This document shows, piece by piece, positions 30,067 through 39,486 of a stretch of DNA of 51,432 nucleotides. This DNA is from an uncultured Pseudomonadota bacterium. Its GTDB lineage: Bacteria > Pseudomonadota > Gammaproteobacteria > Steroidobacterales > Steroidobacteraceae. Position 1 is the stretch's first letter. Each line of letters starts with the position of its first letter. Location of the stretch: positions 1 through 51,432 of the forward strand of contig CAJACZ010000124.1 in the NCBI GenBank assembly GCA_903938365.1, read 5' to 3'. The notes beneath the pieces were generated by a model. It saw nothing but the letters and a program-made list of their open reading frames with translations, was not told the origin of the DNA and did not search any database. A program made the position numbers and the translations under genes.

Positions 30067-31085
30067 CGTTGGAATCTCCTGGTCTCTGAAGTCGTGTTCG
30101 TCGCGGCGGGCCGGGCGCGGTTGCGCAGGACGCGCTCCTCCACCTTGACCGCCTTCTGGCCGCGCGAGAGGCCGAAGCCACCGCGCAGGATCGGCACATG
30201 CTCCGCATAGACGGTGGCCTTGCCGTTGAAATCGCAGGGAATGACGTCGCCCGGCTTGAAGTTCAGCAGGTCGGCGAGGGTGACCTGGGCGCGACCCACG
30301 AGCGTGGTCAGCTCCACCTCGGCATCCTCGATCTCCTCGCGCAGGCTCTGCGACCAGCGCCCGTTGGTCGCGTCGCCTGCCGTCGAGCTACCGCCGTCGA
30401 GGACTTCGCGGAACGGCTCGAGCATCGAATACGGGAGCGCCAGCTGGAGCTCCGCGCCGGCGTTGTCGAGTTCCACCGGGAAGGCGAGCACGACCATCAC
30501 CTCGTTGGGACTCGCGATCGCCGTGAACTGCGGGTCGGTCTCGGTGCTGACGTGCTCGATAGTGATCGGCAGGGTCCCCGACCAGGCCTCGCGCAGGTCC
30601 TTGAAGGCGGCCTCGAGCATGCGCTGTGCGATGCGCCCCTCGGTCGCGGTGAACTCGCGCCCGGAGATCTTGGCGACCCGGCCCTTGCCGCCGAAGAAAT
30701 GATCGACGACCGAGAACACGAGCTGCGGGGTAAGCACGATCATGGCCGTGCCGCTCAGCGGAGCGAGACGTACCAGGTTGAGGCTGCTCGGGACGTGCAG
30801 GCGCTGCAGGTAGTCGGAGAACTTGAGCGTCTGCACGCTGCCGACGGCGACCCCGACGGGTCGGCGCAGAAGATCGTACAGGCTGCTGCGGTACAGGCGT
30901 GCGAAGCGCTCGTTCATGAGCTCGAGGGCGGCCATGCGGCCACGGACGATCCGCGCGTCCTTGCCCAGATCGAAGGGCCGGACCGTGCCCGGCGGCGGCG
31001 CGGGGTCGGTGCTGACCTGGCCGGCGTTCATGCCCTGCAGCAGGGCATCGACTTCGTCCTGGTTGAGTACGGCTTCGGTGGACAT
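30063..31085 (-). CDS. fliM: Flagellar motor switch protein FliM
   Basis: N-terminal LNQDEVDALL CheY-binding-type motif and FliM core. Confidence 0.97.
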   Translation of the reverse strand: MSTEAVLNQDEVDALLQGMNAGQVSTDPAPPPGTVRPFDLGKDARIVRGRMAALELMNERFARLYRSSLYDLLRRPVGVAVGSVQTLKFSDYLQRLHVPSSLNLVRLAPLSGTAMIVLTPQLVFSVVDHFFGGKGRVAKISGREFTATEGRIAQRMLEAAFKDLREAWSGTLPITIEHVSTETDPQFTAIASPNEVMVVLAFPVELDNAGAELQLALPYSMLEPFREVLDGGSSTAGDATNGRWSQSLREEIEDAEVELTTLVGRAQVTLADLLNFKPGDVIPCDFNGKATVYAEHVPILRGGFGLSRGQKAVKVEERVLRNRARPAATNTTSETRRFQR

Positions 31086-31103
31086 GGGGGAGCGGGCCTC
31101 AGC

Positions 31104-31622
31104 TCACTGCATGACGAAGGTGGTGAAGAAAACAGCTTCGACTGTTTCCGGAGCGCCGCCCGCGCTCTTGACGATGCGGCGCACCTCCTTGAGGGCGTCA
31201 CTGCGCAGCTTCTGCTTGCCTGCATGCGTGGCGAGCTCCGCGGCTTTCTGCTCGGCGAACAGCAGCAGCAGGTCGTTGCGGATCACGGGATCGTTGGCCT
31301 TCATCAGCTCGATAGTCAGCGGGTCGCGGCTGGCGAGCCGGACCTCGAGCTGCAGGAAGCGGACGGTCTGCTCGCCCTGGAAGTTCACGACGAACGGCGG
31401 ATCGACGGGAATGAACAGCAGTGGCGCGGGCGGCGCCGGCTTCGCGACGGCCTTGGTCTCGGCACCGCGGGTCGATTTCCAGTACAGGAAGCCACCCACG
31501 CCGCCGCCGACGAGCACCAGCGCAAGCACCCCGGCGATCAGGATCCTGGACTTGCCCTTGGCGGGAGCCGCTTCCGGAGAATCCGGGGAAGAGGCTTTTT
31601 CTGCGGTCTGAGGCTTGGCCAT
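31104..31622 (-). CDS. fliL: Flagellar basal body-associated protein FliL
   Basis: Single TM plus DPPFVVNFQGEQTVRFLQLEVRLASRD. Confidence 0.93.
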   Translation of the reverse strand: MAKPQTAEKASSPDSPEAAPAKGKSRILIAGVLALVLVGGGVGGFLYWKSTRGAETKAVAKPAPPAPLLFIPVDPPFVVNFQGEQTVRFLQLEVRLASRDPLTIELMKANDPVIRNDLLLLFAEQKAAELATHAGKQKLRSDALKEVRRIVKSAGGAPETVEAVFFTTFVMQ

Positions 31623-31666
31623 GAACTGCCGTTCCACTCGATGCCATCTGGCAACGAGAGGAGATA

Positions 31667-31683
31667 AGCAATCGCCGTGCCAC
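31667..31683 (-). promoter_or_regulatory. Sigma54 promoter GTGGCACGGCGATTGCT upstream of fliL
   Basis: Matches TGGCACG-N4-TTGCW core with GG-N10-GC spacing; about 34 nt predicted 5' UTR to fliL. Confidence 0.8.
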
Positions 31684-31725
31684 TCGCCAGACCGAGACGC
31701 AGGTCACACAAAGAAGCCGCGTGGG

Positions 31726-31740
31726 ACCGTCGGCGACGGT
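31726..31740. repeat. Inverted repeat ACCGTC-GGC-GACGGT in fliK-fliL gap
   Basis: Perfect 6-bp arms, read directly. Confidence 0.6.
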
Positions 31741-31745
31741 TTCCT

Positions 31746-31762
31746 GACGCCTGAGGGGCGTC
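31746..31762. repeat. Inverted repeat GACGCC-TGAGG-GGCGTC in fliK-fliL gap
   Basis: Perfect 6-bp arms, just after the fliK stop; possible factor-dependent terminator stem. Confidence 0.55.
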
Positions 31763-31785
31763 CCCGGCACGTTCCGGGAGCCGGA

Positions 31786-32856
31786 TCAGGCGTAGAGGTC
31801 GAGCAGCCCCCGTCGAACCCGCGGATCCGCAGCGACCTGCATGCCCGCGTCATCGCCAGACTCCCGTGCGGCTCGGGCCAGGCTCGAGGCGCTGCGTGAA
31901 CGCTGCGGATCCTCCGGCGACCCACTGAACACACCCGCGTCAGCCAGCGACAGACCGCCCGCGGCGAAGAGTTCCCGCAACCGCGGCAGCGCCTGCTCGA
32001 TCGCCGCGCGCGCTTCGGGAGCCTGCGAGCCGAACCATACGGTCGCCTCGCCCTCGCGCAGCGCGATGCGGATTTCGAGCGGCCCCAGGTCCTCGGGCGT
32101 CAGCTGCAGGGTCGCAAACTGTTCACCGCGATCCAGCATCAGCGTGAGCCGACCACCGAGTTCGTCCCGCCAAGGCGCTGACCCCAGAGGCGACTGCAGG
32201 ACTCCGCCGCCTGGCGGAGCCGTGCCGCCCGATGCGGGCGTCGCACGCAGCCCAGACAGGGCATCGATGAATCCGGCACCGCCGGGAGTCGGTGTAGAGG
32301 TGGACTGGGACGGCAGCTCGCTGCCGCCCTGCCCCTGCAGCGCGGTCACGGCCTCGAAGGGCAGCAACACGCCTGCCGTGAGCGCACCCGCACCGGACTC
32401 CAGCCTCGATTCCGCGAGCAGGCTGATGCCCTCCGACAGAGCCTCCCCTGGGGGCAGTTGAAGCCCCTGCGGAGCCGCCATCGGCCGCGGCCGTGCCGTA
32501 AGCAGGGCGGCAAGACCCTCCAGTGCACCGCCTGCCGTCACGGGAGCCTCCGGGGGCGGCGGTGTCGGGACCAGACCCAGCAGGGCCGCGACCTGCGCAG
32601 CGGCGCTCTCCGCCCCCGCTGCGCACTGTTCCGCGTTCGCATCACGGGTCTCGCGCCCCGCGGCGTCGGCAGGAGGCTCGACCGGACGCTGCGCCGTATC
32701 GGCCCCGGCCGCCTGCGGCGGAGCGGCCTGTGCCTCGCCGAGGATCCCGGCAAAGCCGCCACAGGACTCCGCATCGCCCGGGACCGCCCCCGCCGTCGTC
32801 CGCGACCCCCCGGTCGCGGCGACCGTGGGTGCGCCGCTCAATGCCATTGCACTCAT
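31786..32856 (-). CDS. fliK: Flagellar hook-length control protein FliK
   Basis: Low-complexity Ala/Pro N-terminus and C-terminal LTPEDLGPLEIRIALREGEATVWFGSQAPEARAAIEQALPRLRELFAAGGL. Confidence 0.92.
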   Translation of the reverse strand: MSAMALSGAPTVAATGGSRTTAGAVPGDAESCGGFAGILGEAQAAPPQAAGADTAQRPVEPPADAAGRETRDANAEQCAAGAESAAAQVAALLGLVPTPPPPEAPVTAGGALEGLAALLTARPRPMAAPQGLQLPPGEALSEGISLLAESRLESGAGALTAGVLLPFEAVTALQGQGGSELPSQSTSTPTPGGAGFIDALSGLRATPASGGTAPPGGGVLQSPLGSAPWRDELGGRLTLMLDRGEQFATLQLTPEDLGPLEIRIALREGEATVWFGSQAPEARAAIEQALPRLRELFAAGGLSLADAGVFSGSPEDPQRSRSASSLARAARESGDDAGMQVAADPRVRRGLLDLYA

Positions 32857-32866
32857 CGGATCCGCC

Positions 32867-33319
32867 TCATGCCGTTTCTCTCAGGTTACGAGTCGCGATG
32901 TCCCGCGCGTGCTCGTCCATCTCACGCTGGTCGGCACGCTCCGCGACCATCCGTTCCTCCTCGATCCAGCGGTCGACCACCGTGGCGACCGCCTTGACCT
33001 GCAGGGCCGCCTCTCGCCAGCGGTTGCGTTCGAAGTCGCGGTCCACCTCGCAGCGCGCCAGCAGCCGCTGCTGCTGCGCGACCGCCTCGCCCAGCCGGGC
33101 GACGAAAGCCTGGTAGTCGCGCAGCGAGGGACCGGCGATGCCCGCGGCGCTGCGACTCTGAAACCCGCGCAGGTAATCCTCGCGATAGCGCGAGAGTTCC
33201 TCGAGACGCAGCCCGGCCTCCCGCAGCCTCGCCTCCGCCGCGCGCATCCGGCCCGCGCAGTCACGCTCGGTGGCCTCCAGGCCGCCGCGAAAAGTGTCGA
33301 GCCGTTGTGCCCGCTTCAC
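32867..33319 (-). CDS. fliJ: Flagellar export protein FliJ
   Basis: Coiled-coil protein following fliI. Confidence 0.88.
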   Translation of the reverse strand: MKRAQRLDTFRGGLEATERDCAGRMRAAEARLREAGLRLEELSRYREDYLRGFQSRSAAGIAGPSLRDYQAFVARLGEAVAQQQRLLARCEVDRDFERNRWREAALQVKAVATVVDRWIEEERMVAERADQREMDEHARDIATRNLRETA

Positions 33320-34668
33320 TGCACACCCTCACCCGACGCGGCTGCCGGCCCGAGGATCTGGTGCAGCGCCGCGACGCTCTCCGCGTACCCGGCACGCTCC
33401 AGCAGGTCCTGGTCGAGGAAGCGCCTGACGCGCGGCCACAGTGCCACCGCCTCGTCGAGCTGCGGGTTCGCACCGGGCTTCCATGCACCGAGCGTCACCA
33501 GGTCGCGAGACTGGTTGTAGGTCGCGATCAGCTGGCGCAGACGACGCGCGGCGTCGAGTTGTCCTCGCGGGGCGACTTCGGTCATGACCCGGCTGATCGA
33601 AGCCTCGATATCGATCGCGGGATAGTGACCGGATTCCGCAATGCGCCGCGACAGCACGATGTGGCCGTCGAGGATGGCGCGGGCCGAATCGGCGATCGGG
33701 TCCTGCTGGTCGTCGCCCTCGGTCAGCACCGTGTAGAACGCGGTGATCGATCCGCCCCCCGATACGCCGTTGCCGGCACGCTCGACCAGCTGCGGGAGCT
33801 TGGCGAACACCGAAGGGGGATAGCCCTTGGTGGCGGGAGCCTCGCCGATGGCGAGCCCGATCTCGCGCTGTGCCTGCGCAAACCGCGTCAGGGAATCCAT
33901 CAGCAGCAGCACGGACTTACCCTGGTCACGAAAATGTTCGGCAACGGCGGTCGCGAGCCATGCGCCGTGCAGGCGCATGAGCGGCGGTGCGTCGGCCGGG
34001 GCGGCCACGATCACGGCCCGCCTGCGGTCCGCGGCAGTCAGAATGCGGTCCACGAAGTCCTTCACTTCGCGGCCTCGCTCGCCAATGAGGCCGACGACGA
34101 TGACGTCGGCCGCGGTGTACCGCGCCATCATGCCGAGCAGCACGCTCTTGCCGACGCCGCTGCCGGCGAACAGTCCGATGCGCTGCCCGCGCCCGATCGT
34201 GAGCGCGGCATTGATTGCACGCACCCCGACATCCAGCGGTTGGTCGATGGAGTGACGCTGCAGGGGGTTGATCGCGGCCCCGGTGAGCCGGCGCTCGGTC
34301 TCACAACGCAACGGCCCGAGTCCATCCAGCGGTTCGCCGGCGCCATCGATGATCCGCCCCAGCATCGCGTCGCCCACCGCCACAGTGCCGGAGCGCCGCG
34401 AGGGGATCACCCGCGTCGCAGGCTCGAGCCCGTGCAGGGCTCCGGTCGGCATCAGGAAAAGACGTTCGCCCGAGAACCCGACGACCTCGGCTTCCGTAGG
34501 TTCGCCGGTCCCGGAGATCAGTTCGCAGCGGTCCCCGACCGCGGCCAGGCATCCGGTGGCTTCGAGGGTGAGCCCGACCATGCGGGTCAGGCGCCCCTCA
34601 ACCGGCGGAGGCGGCACCAGCCCGGCACGGCCCGAGTAGGCGGTCAGACGTTCATGCAGTGACGGCAT
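33316..34668 (-). CDS. fliI: Flagellum-specific ATP synthase FliI
   Basis: Walker [33 protein letters not shown] start chosen over the upstream ORF extension. Confidence 0.96.
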   Translation of the reverse strand: MPSLHERLTAYSGRAGLVPPPPVEGRLTRMVGLTLEATGCLAAVGDRCELISGTGEPTEAEVVGFSGERLFLMPTGALHGLEPATRVIPSRRSGTVAVGDAMLGRIIDGAGEPLDGLGPLRCETERRLTGAAINPLQRHSIDQPLDVGVRAINAALTIGRGQRIGLFAGSGVGKSVLLGMMARYTAADVIVVGLIGERGREVKDFVDRILTAADRRRAVIVAAPADAPPLMRLHGAWLATAVAEHFRDQGKSVLLLMDSLTRFAQAQREIGLAIGEAPATKGYPPSVFAKLPQLVERAGNGVSGGGSITAFYTVLTEGDDQQDPIADSARAILDGHIVLSRRIAESGHYPAIDIEASISRVMTEVAPRGQLDAARRLRQLIATYNQSRDLVTLGAWKPGANPQLDEAVALWPRVRRFLDQDLLERAGYAESVAALHQILGPAAASGEGVQ

Positions 34669-35332
34669 GTTCTCCTCCGTTCGCCCGCCCGGCGCCACGC
34701 TCGTCGCCGAGGATCGACACGATGCTCGAAGCGATGCGGCTCTCGAGGCGCGCGTCGATCTGCGAGACATCGGTCACCACCCGACAGCCACCGCGGCCGA
34801 GCACCGGGTCCTCGATGACGGTCCAGGCCCGTTCCGCCGCGGGAGCAGCGAGTCGTTCGCGGACCACGGCGGCATCCTGCGGATGCAGGTGCACCCGGAC
34901 TTCCCGTGCGCTGGCGGGCAGCATCTGCACGCAGTCGCGGATGATTGCGATCACCTGGCTGGGATCGAGCCGCAGGTCGCGCCGCGCGAGCTGCGCACCC
35001 GTCAGCACCGCAAGACGCGCCAGCTCGGCGGCAGCCTGTTCATCGAAGCGGTCCAGCGGCCGCGCTATCGAGTCGATGAGCGACTGCAGCAGCGCGGCCC
35101 GCTCGTCGAGCTGCTGCAGGCGTGCAGCGGACTCGCGCGCGACCGAAGCAGCGCCCTCGACACGACCCCGTTCGAAACCGGCCTCCCAGGCCGCCCGTGT
35201 TTCTGCATCCAGCCCCGAGGCGCTCGGCGAACGCCCGCGGAAGCTGATGACCGGACCGCGCACCTCGGGCATGACCCAGGCAGCCCCCTCGCCGCCCGCG
35301 GCGACGCCTGCTCGGATGGTGGCCTCAGACAT
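34652..35332 (-). CDS. fliH: Flagellar assembly protein FliH
   Basis: C-terminal [17 protein letters not shown] and position between fliG and fliI. Confidence 0.92.
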   Translation of the reverse strand: MSEATIRAGVAAGGEGAAWVMPEVRGPVISFRGRSPSASGLDAETRAAWEAGFERGRVEGAASVARESAARLQQLDERAALLQSLIDSIARPLDRFDEQAAAELARLAVLTGAQLARRDLRLDPSQVIAIIRDCVQMLPASAREVRVHLHPQDAAVVRERLAAPAAERAWTVIEDPVLGRGGCRVVTDVSQIDARLESRIASSIVSILGDERGAGRANGGEHAVTA

Positions 35333-36335
35333 AGGCGTCTCCGCCCCTGGAGCCGAGGTTGATCGTGCCTTCCTCGGCCAGCTTGCGCGCGACCACGATG
35401 ATTTCCTTCTGGGCTGCCTCGACCTCGGAAAGCTTCACGGGACCCTTGGATTCGAGGTCGTCCTTGAGCATCTCGGCGGCACGCTGCGACATGTTCTTGA
35501 ATATCTTTTCCTTCAGGCCTTCGTCGACCGCCTTGAGCGCGAGCAGCAGCTTGTCGCTGGGCACCTGGCGCAGCAGTTCCTGCATGCCGCGATCGTCGAC
35601 CGCGGCGAGGTTGTCGAAGACGAAGACCAGGTCCTGGATCCTGGCGCCCAGCGCCTCGTCCGCCTGGTTAATCTCCGCCATCACGGCGCTCTCGATGCGC
35701 GGCTCGAGGAGGTTGACGATGTCGGCGGCCACTTTCGGTCCTCCGAGCACGGAGTTGCGCGTGGTGTTCGTGCCGGAGAACTGCCGTTCCATGATCTGGT
35801 CGAGTTCCTGCAGCGCCGCGGGCTGGATGCCGTCGAGCGTCGCCACGCGCAGCAGCAGTTCGCCGCGCAGGCTTTCGGGAAGATGCCGGATCACCTCGGC
35901 GGACTGCTCGGAGTCGAGGTACGCGAGGATGATCGCGACGATCTGCGGGTGCTCGGCGCGAACCATGTCCGCGATCGCGCGGCCCTCCATCCACTTCAGC
36001 GCCTCGAGCCCCTTGCTGGTGCGCGCCGTCAGGATCCGGTCGAGCACGCCCGTGGCGCGCTCCTCGCCGAGCGCGTCGATCAGCGTGTTGCGCACGAACT
36101 CGTCGCTGCGCAGTCCGAATGAGGTCTGCCCCTCGACCTGGGTCGAGAACTGCCCGAGTACCTCGGCCACCTCGGCCCGGGACACGTTCGCGACGTTGGC
36201 CATGGCCGCGCCCAGGCGCTGCACGTCCTTGGCGGTGAGGTGACGCAGCACCTCTGCGGCATCCTTCTCGCCGAGCGACAGCAACAGGATCGCTGCACGC
36301 TCGATGCCGTTCCGGGCTGCGGCCGCGTCAGCCAT
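35325..36335 (-). CDS. fliG: Flagellar motor switch protein FliG
   Basis: AAILLLSLGEKDAAEVLRHL, EHPQIVAIILAYLDSEQSAEVIRHLPE, RAAEMLKDDLE. Confidence 0.97.
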   Translation of the reverse strand: MADAAAARNGIERAAILLLSLGEKDAAEVLRHLTAKDVQRLGAAMANVANVSRAEVAEVLGQFSTQVEGQTSFGLRSDEFVRNTLIDALGEERATGVLDRILTARTSKGLEALKWMEGRAIADMVRAEHPQIVAIILAYLDSEQSAEVIRHLPESLRGELLLRVATLDGIQPAALQELDQIMERQFSGTNTTRNSVLGGPKVAADIVNLLEPRIESAVMAEINQADEALGARIQDLVFVFDNLAAVDDRGMQELLRQVPSDKLLLALKAVDEGLKEKIFKNMSQRAAEMLKDDLESKGPVKLSEVEAAQKEIIVVARKLAEEGTINLGSRGGDAYV

Positions 36336-37962
36336 CGTTCGAGACCCAGGTTTTCACGACCTGCGCGACGCGGGCCGGATCCTGCGCCACCATCGAGCGC
36401 GCCTGGGCCACCTGCTGTTCATACGCCAGCGTGTTCGAAGGCATGGCCAGGGCAGCCCCCTGGCCCATCGCGCCGGGGTCGACCCCGATCTGTCCGGGAC
36501 CGGCCGGGCCGCCGGGGCCCGCGCCGCGACCACCCGCCATGACCTGGCGCATCATCGGCTTGATGACGCCGAAGATCATCGCCAGAGCCAGGATGAGGCC
36601 CGCCAGGATCTTGGCGAAGTCCCGCGCCCAGGGACGCTCCCAGATCGGCACCGTCTCCAGTGCCTCGGCGTCGGGCACCGGATCGCCGCGCCACGCGCTG
36701 TTGACGACGTTGACGCTGTCGCCCCGTTCGGTGTCGAAGCCGACCGCATCCTTCACCAGCGCCGTGACGCGGTTGATCTGGTCGGGCGTCAGGGGCGTCT
36801 CGGTGATCTTGCCGTCCTTGCCGACGACACGGACGTTGTCGATGAGCACCGCGACCGAAAGCCGCTTCATGCGGCCGGCGGGCTGCCGCGTGTAGGCCAG
36901 GGTGCGGTCGATCTCGTAATTCCGGGTCGTCTGGCGACTGCCGGCCACTGCGCCCGCGGCGCCCGCGGCTCCGGTGGCGCCGGGCCGTGCCGGTTGCGCG
37001 CCCGGGGCGAGCGCGACGGCCGCCTCCGGGGGCTGGTTCGTCAGCGCACCGGGTACGCCGCCGGCGCCCGAGGCCGACGCCCCGTTCTCCTCGGCGAGCT
37101 GTTCGCTGCGCACCACCTGGCTCTCCGGGCGGTATTGCTCGCGGGCCTCCTCGGAGGCACTCATGTCGAACTGGGCGCTGACTTCCGCCCGCACGCGGCC
37201 CGCGCCGACCAGCGGTGCGATGAGCGCCTCGATGCGCTGCGCGTAGGTCTCTTCGAGCTGGCGCGCCATCTCGAGCTGCTGGTCGCGGATCGCGATGTCG
37301 TCGCGGCCCTCGGGCGATGAAAGCAGCCGACCCTGCTGGTCGACCACGGTCACCTGGTTCGCGTTCAGTTCCGGGACGCTCGAGGCCACCAGGTTCACGA
37401 TAGCCGTGACCTGCTCGGACGCCAGACGGCGGCCCGGCCGCAGCTGGACGAAGACGCTCGCGCTGGACGGCACTCGGTCGCGGACGAAACTGGTGTTGCG
37501 CGGCGAAGCGAGGTGCACCCGTGCGCCGGCCACCTGCTGGAAGCTGGCGATGGTCTTGGCAAGTTCAGACTCGAGCGCATGCTGGTAGCGCGCCCCTTCC
37601 ATGAACTGCGACAGCCCGAAGCCCTGGTCCTTGGACATGCTGGCGAAGCCGGCGCTCTGCGGCAGGCCCTGGCCCGCCAGCAGCAGGCGCGCCTCGTTGA
37701 GGCGTTCGAGCGGCACGGAGACCGCGCCGGTGCCGTTCTCGAGGCGGTACGGAATCCCGGCACCGGTGAGCGCCTGCGTGACGGCCGCGGCGTCCTCGTC
37801 CGCAAGGTTGCCCTGCAGCAGGTTGTAGGTGGGTCCCTGCGACCAGAGCACCACGCCCACGCCCGCGGCCACGGCCGCCGCGATTCCCACGAGAAGCACA
37901 AGGGGCCGCAGGCCCGCTGTGAGCCTCGGCATTCCCATCGCTGTTGCAGCTTCAGCCGCCAT
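36328..37962 (-). CDS. fliF: Flagellar MS-ring protein FliF
   Basis: 544 aa, two TM, ARVHLASPRNTSFVRDRVPSSASVFVQLRPG. Confidence 0.97.
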   Translation of the reverse strand: MAAEAATAMGMPRLTAGLRPLVLLVGIAAAVAAGVGVVLWSQGPTYNLLQGNLADEDAAAVTQALTGAGIPYRLENGTGAVSVPLERLNEARLLLAGQGLPQSAGFASMSKDQGFGLSQFMEGARYQHALESELAKTIASFQQVAGARVHLASPRNTSFVRDRVPSSASVFVQLRPGRRLASEQVTAIVNLVASSVPELNANQVTVVDQQGRLLSSPEGRDDIAIRDQQLEMARQLEETYAQRIEALIAPLVGAGRVRAEVSAQFDMSASEEAREQYRPESQVVRSEQLAEENGASASGAGGVPGALTNQPPEAAVALAPGAQPARPGATGAAGAAGAVAGSRQTTRNYEIDRTLAYTRQPAGRMKRLSVAVLIDNVRVVGKDGKITETPLTPDQINRVTALVKDAVGFDTERGDSVNVVNSAWRGDPVPDAEALETVPIWERPWARDFAKILAGLILALAMIFGVIKPMMRQVMAGGRGAGPGGPAGPGQIGVDPGAMGQGAALAMPSNTLAYEQQVAQARSMVAQDPARVAQVVKTWVSNDG

Positions 37963-38000
37963 CCTGTTCTCCGATCAATATCCGGTGCGCACGGTCTGGT

Positions 38001-38348
38001 TCAGACCGGCATGTTCATGATGTCCTGGTACGCCGAGACGAGCCGGTTACGGACCTCGACGGCACCGCGGAACGAAACGCTGGCCTTCTGCATCTCGAGC
38101 ATGACCTGCGGCAGGTCCATGCCCGGCTTGCCGCTCTCGAAGTCCGTGGCGGCCACGCGCGCCCGCTGCTGGGCGTCGTTGACCTTGTCGAGGCCGCCCT
38201 TAAGCACGGCCGCGAAACTCACGCTGGACTTCGATTCCACCCCGCCCATCGCCTGACTGGCCTGGGCGGCCTCGGCGATGCCGCCGGTCGCGCTCGAGCG
38301 GATCGCGCGGATCTGCGACAGCACACGATCGATTTCCATCTGGCTCAT
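38001..38348 (-). CDS. fliE: Flagellar hook-basal body protein FliE
   Basis: [18 protein letters not shown]...[34 protein letters not shown]. Confidence 0.95.
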   Translation of the reverse strand: MSQMEIDRVLSQIRAIRSSATGGIAEAAQASQAMGGVESKSSVSFAAVLKGGLDKVNDAQQRARVAATDFESGKPGMDLPQVMLEMQKASVSFRGAVEVRNRLVSAYQDIMNMPV

Positions 38349-39361
38349 GCTGCGGGCACCTCGACCCCGGCGGCCCGCAGGCGCGCAAGCTTGTAACGCA
38401 GGGTGCGCGGACTGATGCCCAGCCGCTCGGCGATGGCGCTGCGCGTGGCCTGCGGCATGTTGAGGGCCTGCAGCAGCAGGTCGCGCTCGGTGCGCTCCAG
38501 TGAGCGCGCGAGGATTCCCTCGGCGGGGACGCAGCGCGCGATGGCAGCGGGAAGATTCAAGGCACCGGCCGGGCGCAGGCCTTCCGGCAGGTCCAGCTCG
38601 AGGTGTTCCGCGTCGATCACCGGGCCGGTGCACAGGATCAGCGCCCGCTGCAGCACGTTGTCGAGTTCCCGGGCGTTGCCCGGCCAGGGATGAGTCAGGA
38701 GCACGTGGGCCGCATCCGCCGAAAGCGCGGGGATCGCGGAGCCGGGCTTCACGCGCAGGGCCAGCAACTGCGTGGCGATCGGCAACACGTCGTCGCGTCG
38801 CTCGCGCAGCGGCGAGAGCTGCAGGGGAAACACGTTCAACCGGTAATAGAGGTCCTCGCGGAACCGTCCCGCCGACACCTCGCTGCGCAGATGCCGGTTC
38901 GTGGTGGCCAGCACCCGGACGTCGAGCGCGACGGTGGCGCGGCCGCCGAGCCGCTCGACCTCACGCTCCTGCAGGACCCGCAGCAGTTTCGCCTGCAGCC
39001 CGATCGGCATTTCCGAGATCTCGTCCAGCAGCAGCGTACCGCCCTGCGCCTGCTCGAACTTGCCGGGGTGCGCGGCATGCGCGCCGGTGAAGGCGCCCCG
39101 CTCATAGCCGAACAGGACCGCCTCGAGCATGTTCTCGGGAATCGCGGCGCAGTTGACGGCGAGAAACGGCTGCGCCGCGCGGGGCGACTGGCGGTGGATG
39201 AACCGCGCAAGCACTTCCTTGCCGGTCCCCGACTCGCCCGAGATGAGCACCGTGCACTCGCTGGCGGCCACGCGGCACGCCAGGTCGATGAGACGCCGTG
39301 AGGCATCGGCGACAGCCACCGGCTCGACGGGTTCCGCTCTGGTCCTGCTGGGTTCCGACAT
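38345..39361 (-). CDS. Sigma54-dependent activator, FleR/FlrC-like, no receiver domain
   Basis: AAA+ with [26 protein letters not shown]-terminal [16 protein letters not shown]; only about 15 aa before the AAA+ core. Confidence 0.88.
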   Translation of the reverse strand: MSEPSRTRAEPVEPVAVADASRRLIDLACRVAASECTVLISGESGTGKEVLARFIHRQSPRAAQPFLAVNCAAIPENMLEAVLFGYERGAFTGAHAAHPGKFEQAQGGTLLLDEISEMPIGLQAKLLRVLQEREVERLGGRATVALDVRVLATTNRHLRSEVSAGRFREDLYYRLNVFPLQLSPLRERRDDVLPIATQLLALRVKPGSAIPALSADAAHVLLTHPWPGNARELDNVLQRALILCTGPVIDAEHLELDLPEGLRPAGALNLPAAIARCVPAEGILARSLERTERDLLLQALNMPQATRSAIAERLGISPRTLRYKLARLRAAGVEVPAA

Positions 39362-39407
39362 CGCTCTCTCTCCGTTCCCGTGACCGGGATCTGACCCTTG
39401 GGGAGAG

Positions 39408-39424
39408 AGCAAGAAGCATGCCGG
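39408..39424 (-). promoter_or_regulatory. Sigma54 promoter CCGGCATGCTTCTTGCT upstream of fleR-like gene
   Basis: GG-N10-GC spacing with intact TTGCT -12; -24 box deviates at two positions; about 36 nt before the ATG at 39361. Confidence 0.65.
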
Positions 39425-39486
39425 GTGCTGAATTGCCGCCCAGTGTGAACGGCGTCACGCTCTGCGGCGACGTCCGGCCGGCGGCG

